This document shows positions 1 through 5,697 of a DNA stretch of 25,378 nucleotides, in pieces. Position 1 is the first letter of the stretch; every line of letters starts with the position of its first letter. The position numbers and the translations under genes are program-made. Below the pieces are notes generated by a model. That model saw only the letters and a list, made by a program, of their open reading frames with translations. It did no database searches and was not told where the DNA came from. Source of the stretch: an uncultured Ruminococcus sp. (lineage in GTDB: Bacteria; Bacillota_A; Clostridia; Oscillospirales; Ruminococcaceae); the NCBI GenBank assembly GCA_900315975.1, contig ONBA01000034.1, positions 1-25,378 on the forward strand, in the 5' to 3' direction.

Positions 1-123
1 CATAAAAATAACCGACAGACGATGTACGCCGTCCGATAAGGTCGGCTCAGTATCTTGAAAACTGAATATGAAACATCAACGCTATTTGTTTTCTTTTTCT
101 CTTGAGAGATAGGAGGATTTTTT

Positions 124-348
124 ATGGCGAGCAATGAGGATAAGAAAGATATTGCGAACAAACTGCGGAAGTATCCGCCTGTGTTGACTGTGAAAGAGGT
201 ATGTGAGATCTTGCATTTCGGAACTACCAAAGTTTATGGTATGATCGGAAACGGAGAGATCAGGCGTATCGAACACAGCGGTCGGCATATCAGGGTACTG
301 AAAGCAGACGTAATTGAGTTCTTAATTGCGCACAAAAATGACGGTTAA
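124..348 (+). CDS. Excisionase-like helix-turn-helix DNA-binding protein
   Basis: This 74-residue protein has one winged helix-turn-helix of the excisionase/MerR-like family. After a charged N-terminus, residues 20-70 read LTVKEVCEILHFGTTKVYGM, then a GEIRRIEHSGRHIRV wing and a helix ending in VIEFLIAHK. Such proteins act as recombination directionality factors or small regulators for the neighbouring tyrosine integrase. The start is set by AGGAGG eight bases upstream (111-116). It lies 128 bases before the integrase, which has its own promoter, so the two are adjacent but separately transcribed at least in part. I saw no clear promoter upstream in the 123 bases available. The family assignment is firm; the excisionase role is inferred from position. 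Confidence 0.85.
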   Translation: MASNEDKKDIANKLRKYPPVLTVKEVCEILHFGTTKVYGMIGNGEIRRIEHSGRHIRVLKADVIEFLIAHKNDG

Positions 349-394
349 AAGCCGGACATAGCGCCGAAAATCGGAGAATTGCGGTTCAATAGTC

Positions 395-423
395 TTGCAT
401 TATATTTGGTTCCGATGTATAAT
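395..423 (+). promoter_or_regulatory. Predicted promoter of the integrase gene
   Basis: TTGCAT (395-400), 17-base spacer, TATAAT (418-423). It gives a leader of about 47 bases before the integrase ATG. The motif CTTCTACC at 442-449, just after the expected start of transcription, is the reverse complement of GGTAGAAG found downstream of the integrase gene, so it may be an autoregulatory binding site. Confidence 0.7.
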
Positions 424-476
424 AGAAGAGTCAACAGCAGACTTCTACCGCTTTCAAATCGAAGGAGGAAAATCAA

Positions 477-1925
477 ATGAAAGCAAGTCTGCCTTATAAG
501 TACATCACTTCCGTGAAGAACGGAAAACAGTATGTTGTTTTTGACTACAAGGACAGCGAGGGAAAGCGTAAGCGCAAGTGGGTAAACACCGATCTCCCTG
601 AGAAATGCACCAAGAAGGCTCTGAAAGAAGCGGTCGATCAGATCGTGGCGGAGTTTGACGAGCAGTTCAGAACAGGAACGCTTGAAAAGCCCAGAAAGTC
701 CAAATCCACCTCCACACCTGTTTCTGCAATGAGAGAACCGAACGCTGTCATAGCTAACACTCCCGAATCAAAGATGACAATGGGTGAATTTGTGAATGAG
801 TGGTTGACGGCAATGCGTCCAAACCTTGCAAGAACTACCTATCAGACATATAAGAGTGCTAACAGGCGATTCGTGGAGTACCTTGATATTTACTATCCGG
901 GTATCACCCTCGGTGAGCTGAGACATAATCACGTTCAGGAGTTCCTTAATCACAAGCTCGATGAGGGTTGCAAGGGCAGTGCCGTGAAGCAGTATTATCT
1001 TGCTATCCATTCAGGACTTGCCTATGCGGTGAAAATGGAGTATCTTCAACTCCACCCGATGGATAAACTCGTAATGCCGAGAGCAGATAAGTATGAAGCC
1101 ACCTTTTATAATAAGGATGAGTTGAATAATCTATTTGAGGTATTCAAGGGTGACAGGCTCGAATTGGTGGTACACATTGCTGCCTACTACGGTCTGCGCC
1201 GCAGCGAGGTACTCGGTCTGAGATGGGATGCGGTCGATTTCAAGAATAAGACGATCACCATTCAGCGTAAAGTTGTCAGCGATTATGACGAGAACGGTCA
1301 GAGAAAGCTCTATGTGGAGACAAGGCTGAAAACCAATTCCACAAGAAGAACACTTCCGCTGATACCGCATATTGAGAGAATGCTCCTTGAGAAGAAAGAG
1401 CTTGAAGCTCACTTCAAAAAGATATGTGGTTCGTCCTATGATAAGGAGTTTGAGGGCTTCATCTGCCGTGATAATTACGGCAAGCTGATCTCGCCTGAGT
1501 ATGTGACCAGCCGTTTTCACTACGTCATTACCAAAGCAGGACTGAGACACCTTCGTTTCCATGATCTGCGTCATTCTTGTGCCAGCCTTTTACTTGCAAA
1601 CGATGTTCCGATGAAGGCTATCCAGGAGTGGCTTGGCCATAGCAACTATGCGATCACGGCGAATCTTTATAGCCACTTGGAATATAACGCAAAGGTCATT
1701 TCTGCGGAGACTATCGCCAGAGTGCTTGACGGTGAAGCAGATCAGCACAGTAAAGCTCCTGCGGAGACTGCCAAGCCTGAAAAGCAGTCTACAAAGAAAA
1801 AAACGACAAGCAAAAAGACTGCGTCAAAAACAACAGACACGCCTGCACCTAAGAAGACAGGCGGACGTAAAAAGAAAAACGACACCCCTGCGGTGACAGG
1901 AGAATCGCAAACATCAAGATTATAA
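477..1925 (+). CDS. Tyrosine-type site-specific integrase
   Basis: This 482-residue phage/ICE-type integrase would cut and rejoin DNA at an attachment site. The order is: N-terminal arm-binding domain (about 5-65, with YVVFDYKDSEGKRKRKWV); SAM-like core-binding domain (about 100-200, MTMGEFVNEWLTAMRPNLAR); and catalytic domain (about 205-415). Catalytic residues visible are Arg in AYYGLRRSEVLGLRW, the His-x-x-Arg of FHDLRHSCASLL, the His of WLGHSNYAITANLYSHLEY and the Tyr of NLYSH. GAAGGAGG seven bases upstream fixes the start. Beyond the catalytic domain is an unusual tail of about 60 residues rich in Lys, Thr and Ala (for example STKKKTTSKKTASK), probably disordered and DNA-binding. No coding gene follows until 2223, so the gene sits at an element edge. 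All key residues are present, so it is probably active. Confidence 0.95.
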   Translation: MKASLPYKYITSVKNGKQYVVFDYKDSEGKRKRKWVNTDLPEKCTKKALKEAVDQIVAEFDEQFRTGTLEKPRKSKSTSTPVSAMREPNAVIANTPESKMTMGEFVNEWLTAMRPNLARTTYQTYKSANRRFVEYLDIYYPGITLGELRHNHVQEFLNHKLDEGCKGSAVKQYYLAIHSGLAYAVKMEYLQLHPMDKLVMPRADKYEATFYNKDELNNLFEVFKGDRLELVVHIAAYYGLRRSEVLGLRWDAVDFKNKTITIQRKVVSDYDENGQRKLYVETRLKTNSTRRTLPLIPHIERMLLEKKELEAHFKKICGSSYDKEFEGFICRDNYGKLISPEYVTSRFHYVITKAGLRHLRFHDLRHSCASLLLANDVPMKAIQEWLGHSNYAITANLYSHLEYNAKVISAETIARVLDGEADQHSKAPAETAKPEKQSTKKKTTSKKTASKTTDTPAPKKTGGRKKKNDTPAVTGESQTSRL

Positions 1926-1980
1926 AATATAATATCGAAAAATTTATAGCGAGAAAAAGAGAACGAAAATTGAGCGATTT

Positions 1981-2034
1981 TGGTAGAAAATCTGGTAGAA
2001 GAAAACCGGATTTCGATAATATATCTTTCTACCA
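1981..2034 (+). repeat. TGGTAGAA repeats downstream of int, candidate attachment/arm sites
   Basis: Two direct copies of TGGTAGAA (1981-1988 and 1993-2000, 12 bases apart) are followed by an inverted copy TTCTACCA (2027-2034). They start 56 bases after the integrase stop, where such elements usually carry the attachment site and integrase arm sites. A fourth related motif (CTTCTACC, 442-449) lies in the int leader. The repeats are seen directly; the role is inferred, and the exact crossover core cannot be placed without the other end of the element. Confidence 0.4.
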
Positions 2035-2103
2035 CAGTCGATGATAAAGCCCTTAAATACGGCGTTTGAGCGAATATATAACGGATTTGTTCATATAATG
2101 TCG

Positions 2104-2132
2104 TTGACTTAATCAGGACTATGTGGTATAAT
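2104..2132 (+). promoter_or_regulatory. Strong sigma-A-type promoter before the terminator hairpin
   Basis: TTGACT (2104-2109), 17-base spacer, perfect TATAAT (2127-2132). Transcription would begin near 2139 and meet a strong terminator hairpin at 2161-2209 before reaching the coding region at 2223. Confidence 0.8.
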
Positions 2133-2160
2133 ACAAAGGAAAAAAGTCGAACAATTTCTG

Positions 2161-2209
2161 ACGTTTCACTTTTCAGGGGACTCCCCCTTCAGTGAAACGT
2201 TATTTTTTT
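2161..2209 (+). terminator. Intrinsic terminator in a leader, possible attenuator
   Basis: The perfect 10-bp arms ACGTTTCACT (2161-2170) and AGTGAAACGT (2191-2200) enclose an inner GGGG/CCCC stem and are followed by TATTTTTTT. It lies between the promoter at 2104-2132 and the ribosome site GAGAGGA of the gene at 2223. It could end a short RNA of about 70 nt, or act as a conditional terminator for that gene. Confidence 0.85.
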
Positions 2210-2222
2210 GAGAGGATAGTAT

Positions 2223-3161
2223 ATGAAGGTAATAAAGTTTTTATCAAAACGTTTTGCATTTGACAGTACAAAAGAAAAGGTCGTCGGCAGTCTGCTGAGT
2301 ACAATATTTATAGCGGCGATAACATGGATAATAAATTTAGTATCCGATACCGGTACAGTGCTGAAAATCTCGGCACTCGCGGTGATACTTTTACTCTTTA
2401 TAATTGCAAAGTTTTACCGTCCGCTATTCAGCAACAACAAAGCTTCACTTATCATGAGTTTCTATATCGGAATAGAAATGCTGTGGAAATTCCGTCCGCC
2501 TGAGTCGCTTTTCTACGGATACAGTACATTCAGCATATTCCTTACTGCCGCCGCGCTGTTAGTTATCTTCATCTTTTTGCCCGCTTTTGCATTTGGTTCT
2601 GCACTTAGTTTCCTCGGCGGCGAACCTGATACCGGTATCTTCAAAAGAACTCTTCCGCTCTGCACCGGTCTGTTCTTCACAGTATACCTGTTTCTGCCGT
2701 CTGAAACTTATTTCTATAACGCTATGGAGATAAAGTATACATACCTTGATTTTGCGCCGTATTTTCTTTTCAAAACAGCCGCCTTCTCACTATTTTCAGC
2801 CTTTCTCCTGTGCCAGTTCAAAGAAAAGCCGCGGCGGTTCATTTCTGACATTATGGTCGGACTTATCGCTTGCATATCACTCACGGATTTCGCGGCTACG
2901 TGCCTTGATGAAGCCGGTCTCTATACCAAGGACGACGAACCACTCCTCGGCAGACCTGTTTCTCAGATAGGTGAAGACGAAGAACGTACACGACTAGTCT
3001 TTCAGCGTCCTAACTTCACTCACAAGGGAGACGTACCTGCACCGCCTGAGAATTATGCCTACTGGCTCGGTTACTACTACACAGGTGACAAAAAAGAACT
3101 CGTTAAACACGAAAAAAATGACCCGCCTGACTACCTCTTGCTAAGCGGGTTTACAGGATAA
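2223..3161 (+). CDS. Polytopic membrane protein of unknown function
   Basis: I do not recognise this 312-residue protein. Hydrophobic segments near residues 21-40, 47-63, 75-90, 101-132 (perhaps two), 145-159, 177-198 and 208-226 suggest six to eight membrane helices. These are followed by a polar tail of about 85 residues that contains REPLLGR-like acidic and basic patches and a Tyr-rich stretch (ENYAYWLGYYYTGDK). No catalytic motif, ATP-binding site or Cys cluster is evident. GAGAGGA about seven bases upstream supports the ATG. It is a single-gene unit: a promoter and hairpin precede it and a strong terminator follows. It is the first gene beyond the presumed integrative-element edge, so it may be either chromosomal or the element's last cargo gene. 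Coding seems secure; the function is unknown. Confidence 0.8.
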   Translation: MKVIKFLSKRFAFDSTKEKVVGSLLSTIFIAAITWIINLVSDTGTVLKISALAVILLLFIIAKFYRPLFSNNKASLIMSFYIGIEMLWKFRPPESLFYGYSTFSIFLTAAALLVIFIFLPAFAFGSALSFLGGEPDTGIFKRTLPLCTGLFFTVYLFLPSETYFYNAMEIKYTYLDFAPYFLFKTAAFSLFSAFLLCQFKEKPRRFISDIMVGLIACISLTDFAATCLDEAGLYTKDDEPLLGRPVSQIGEDEERTRLVFQRPNFTHKGDVPAPPENYAYWLGYYYTGDKKELVKHEKNDPPDYLLLSGFTG

Positions 3162-3164
3162 GAA

Positions 3165-3207
3165 ACGGCGAAGCTGCATTCACGATACACGCGGCTTCGC
3201 CGTTTTT
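3165..3207 (+). terminator. Rho-independent terminator
   Basis: ACGGCGAAGC (3165-3174) pairs perfectly with GCTTCGCCGT (3194-3203) and runs into TTTTT. It ends the membrane-protein transcript just after its stop codon. Confidence 0.9.
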
Positions 3208-3209
3208 CT

Positions 3210-3239
3210 TTCACTGATTTAGTATTTGATGAATATAAT
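3210..3239 (+). promoter_or_regulatory. Possible promoter of the amidase gene
   Basis: A perfect TATAAT (3234-3239) is preceded, with an 18-base spacer, by a weak TTCACT (3210-3215). The -10 box is good and the -35 is poor. Confidence 0.4.
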
Positions 3240-3279
3240 ATACAGGTCAATGCCAGTAAATCACGAAAGGAATGATACC

Positions 3280-4017
3280 ATGCCAAAGGTATTTTTAAGT
3301 CCCTCGACTCAGGAATGGAACGAGTACGCTACAAGCGGAAATGAGGAACTCTACATGAACCTCCTCGCCGACCGCCTTGAACCTTACCTTCGCTCCTGCG
3401 GAATAGTCTATGTCCGCAACGACCCCGACAGAGGCTTTCAGGGAGCTATCAGCGACTCTAATGCATCAAATTATGATGTCCACCTTGCACTCCATACCAA
3501 TGCCGCTCCGGAAAATTTAGCAGGCAAACTGAGGGGTATCGACATCTACTATGCACCCAAAAGCGCCGATAGTCAGAAGCTTGCAAACATTATCGCCTCA
3601 GGTCTCAAGAGTATTTACCCCCTCCCCGACAAAGTAAGAGCAGTGCCTACCTACACACTCTCCGAAGTGCTGAAAACCAAGGCTGTAGCGGTTTTGTGCG
3701 AGATAGGCTACCACGACAATTACGCTGACGAAGCATGGATAAAGAATTCGCTTGGTCTTATTGCGAAAAGCCTTGCGCAGTCACTGTGCACTTACTTCGG
3801 AATCCCATTTGTACAGCCGTCGGCAGTGCGCTGGGGAACAGTTGTAACAGACGGCTCCGGACTCAATATCCGCAAACTGCCTGATACGAAGTCAGCGGTG
3901 ATAGGGTCGATGCCCAACGGTGCAAGGGTCATGATAAACGGTACTGCCGGTAAATGGTACGTCGTTGACTACAACGGAACCGTCGGCTACTCCTACTCTG
4001 ATTATATCATACTATAA
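3280..4017 (+). CDS. N-acetylmuramoyl-L-alanine amidase-like protein with SH3 domain
   Basis: This 245-residue protein has an Amidase_3-type domain (about 2-175) that in its family cleaves the bond between MurNAc and L-alanine of peptidoglycan, using zinc. Visible motifs are VFLSPSTQEWN (4-14), Glu22/23, His72 in LALHTNAA, and Glu141 in LCEIGYHDN. The first zinc His of classical family members (DxGHGG) is absent, replaced by the SPSTQ motif. Residues about 185-245 form a bacterial SH3 domain (SGLNIRKLPDT...WYVVDYNGTVGYSYSDYI) that likely binds wall. The ATG at 3280 is chosen over the in-frame ATG at 3226 because GAAAGGA lies just upstream of it. No signal peptide is visible from this start, so export is unexplained; it could be released by lysis or act during sporulation. 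Confidence 0.85.
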   Translation: MPKVFLSPSTQEWNEYATSGNEELYMNLLADRLEPYLRSCGIVYVRNDPDRGFQGAISDSNASNYDVHLALHTNAAPENLAGKLRGIDIYYAPKSADSQKLANIIASGLKSIYPLPDKVRAVPTYTLSEVLKTKAVAVLCEIGYHDNYADEAWIKNSLGLIAKSLAQSLCTYFGIPFVQPSAVRWGTVVTDGSGLNIRKLPDTKSAVIGSMPNGARVMINGTAGKWYVVDYNGTVGYSYSDYIIL

Positions 4018-4054
4018 AAAAATGCGCACAAGAGGCAGATTACCCTTGTGCGCT
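4016..4054. terminator. Bidirectional terminator between convergent genes
   Basis: GCGCACAAG (4024-4032) and CTTGTGCGC (4045-4053) form a perfect 9-bp stem. On the minus strand it is followed by a run of seven T (4016-4022); on the plus strand by a looser T-rich tract. It serves the amidase gene and the S11-like gene that face each other. Confidence 0.85.
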
Positions 4055-4059
4055 TTCAT

Positions 4060-5472
4060 TTACTTTTTATTATCGGGTCTTTTCTTTTTCTTTGGCTTGT
4101 CGAGCTTCGGAACAGCGTAAATCGGCTTGACTGGCTTCTGGTCGTTCTTGAACAGAACATAAGAATAAATGCAGATGAGGATATAAATCGAGCATAGAAC
4201 GATTGCCACAACGAGTGATTTTGCAAACCAGTCGGTCTTCGGGAACTGCTTTATCGCATAGAGATTATACTTTGAAGCAGAACGCTTAACGTCTGAGACT
4301 GCAACAAGCTCAACAGTTGCGAGCTGTTCGCCTGAATACTCAAGTGTAACCGTTCCGAGCGACTCACCTTTTCTTACAGGAGCTTTCAGCGAATCAGTCT
4401 TCCATGTGATATTATCGCGGCTGATAAGCGAAATGTCAACATCGTCGTACCAAAGAAGGGTCACTTCCTCCTTAGGTCTTGCGAGGACGTAATTATTGCC
4501 GTCAGCGAGCGAGACCGGTATTTCTCCAAGCTCAGTAGACTCCGGCAGAACGGTCTGATAGGAGAAGTTTTTGAACGCCCAGTTAAAGAGCGTAGTCGCG
4601 TCGTTTATATGGGAAAAAGTGGGGTCACCCTCACCGTTGCTGAGCGGAGCTTTCAGACATACAACGAGGTAGTTATTGCCGTCCTTGCTTGCAGTAGCGA
4701 CGATATTTCTGCCGCCGAGTTCGAGGTTAGCGGTCTTGACACCGCGGCATCCGGGGTAACTGTTTTCGTTTTCGGCGTCCATCATGATGTTTGAATGGAA
4801 CCACACCCACGAGTCACGGTCTTTATGTCTTTCGAGGTTGGGTACTACCGGAGTATACGAATAGGTAGAAGCGATTTCCTCGAAATGAGGAACTTTGAGC
4901 GCATACTGCGTAAGCACAGCCATATCACGTGCAGTAGTATACTGCTCAGGGTCGTACATACCTGTGGGGTTGGTGAAATTAGTATCTTTCAGACCAATCT
5001 CTGCCGCTTTTGAATTCATCTTCTCAACGAACTTCTGAATACTTTCGCCGCCGATATTGTATGCTATAGTTGACGAAGCCTCGACTGATGACGTGAGCAT
5101 CATTGCGTAAAGCAGGTCGGTATAGGTCAGCACATCTTCGTCAAGGATATCAGCAAAACGTAGGTCATCGGGGTAATCGGTAACATAGAGGTCGGAGAAA
5201 ACGTCCTCATCGACTGTTACCTCAGCATCGAGGTCCTGACACTCCTCAAGACAGACAACAGCGGTCATGATATTAACGAGAGGACCGGGCATTTGTTTAG
5301 CGTCGGCATTTTTCTCATGTATCACGGTATCGCAGTCGAGATTAACGAGTATCGCAGACTCGCTCTGAAGCGGAGTTTTCAGCGTAAAATTGATAGCTCC
5401 TGCACTCGGTATCTGTATAAATGGAATCAGCATCAGCGAAGCCGTAAGTCCGGCTATGAGCTTATTTTTCAT
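4060..5472 (-). CDS. Membrane-anchored S11 (DD-carboxypeptidase-like) protein, catalytic motifs lost
   Basis: This 470-residue protein has the peptidase S11 fold of penicillin-binding DD-carboxypeptidases: signal peptide (1-26, ending PSAGA), the S11 domain (about 33-275), a beta-rich C-terminal domain (about 300-400), one membrane helix (about 419-441) and a basic cytoplasmic tail. Fold landmarks such as AILVNLDCDTVIHEKNADAK and LKDTNFTNPTGMYDP are clear. The active-site motifs are not: SxxK is replaced by P64-L-V-N67 in MPGPLVNIMTA, the SxN motif reads S128-S-V130, and KTG reads K246-T-A248. It is therefore unlikely to be an acyl-serine enzyme and may be a structural or regulatory wall protein. 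GAAAGGTG precedes the ATG and a consensus promoter lies at 5516-5544. The reading frame is intact, so this is not a decayed pseudogene. Confidence 0.9.
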   Translation of the reverse strand: MKNKLIAGLTASLMLIPFIQIPSAGAINFTLKTPLQSESAILVNLDCDTVIHEKNADAKQMPGPLVNIMTAVVCLEECQDLDAEVTVDEDVFSDLYVTDYPDDLRFADILDEDVLTYTDLLYAMMLTSSVEASSTIAYNIGGESIQKFVEKMNSKAAEIGLKDTNFTNPTGMYDPEQYTTARDMAVLTQYALKVPHFEEIASTYSYTPVVPNLERHKDRDSWVWFHSNIMMDAENENSYPGCRGVKTANLELGGRNIVATASKDGNNYLVVCLKAPLSNGEGDPTFSHINDATTLFNWAFKNFSYQTVLPESTELGEIPVSLADGNNYVLARPKEEVTLLWYDDVDISLISRDNITWKTDSLKAPVRKGESLGTVTLEYSGEQLATVELVAVSDVKRSASKYNLYAIKQFPKTDWFAKSLVVAIVLCSIYILICIYSYVLFKNDQKPVKPIYAVPKLDKPKKKKRPDNKK

Positions 5473-5515
5473 TACTGCACCTTTCTTTCATTTTAAAAAT
5501 CACACTATTGAATTT

Positions 5516-5544
5516 ATTATAACACATTCGCTCACCGATGTCAA
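5516..5544 (-). promoter_or_regulatory. Consensus promoter of the S11-like gene
   Basis: On the minus strand this is a perfect TTGACA (5544-5539), 17-base spacer and perfect TATAAT (5521-5516). It lies 44 bases upstream of the ATG. Confidence 0.85.
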
Positions 5545-5603
5545 ACAGACCGGAGCATTTTCCCGACCAAATAAGAAATTGCCAAAATAAAGCAATATTT
5601 GCC

Positions 5604-5632
5604 TTGTAATTTTATACTTAATGTGCTATAAT
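5604..5632 (+). promoter_or_regulatory. Predicted promoter of the GH31 gene
   Basis: TTGTAA (5604-5609), 17-base spacer, TATAAT (5627-5632), about 65 bases before the ATG. It is divergent from the S11-like gene promoter, with 60 bases between the -35 boxes. Confidence 0.7.
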
Positions 5633-5697
5633 ATGATATATCGCAACAGATTATATTATATACAAAAAGCATTATTTTACACTCAAAGGAGACATTT

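Noticed and set aside
4060..5472. Calling the S11-like gene a pseudogene
   Set aside because: The frame is full length with signal peptide, anchor, promoter and ribosome site; only catalytic residues are changed.
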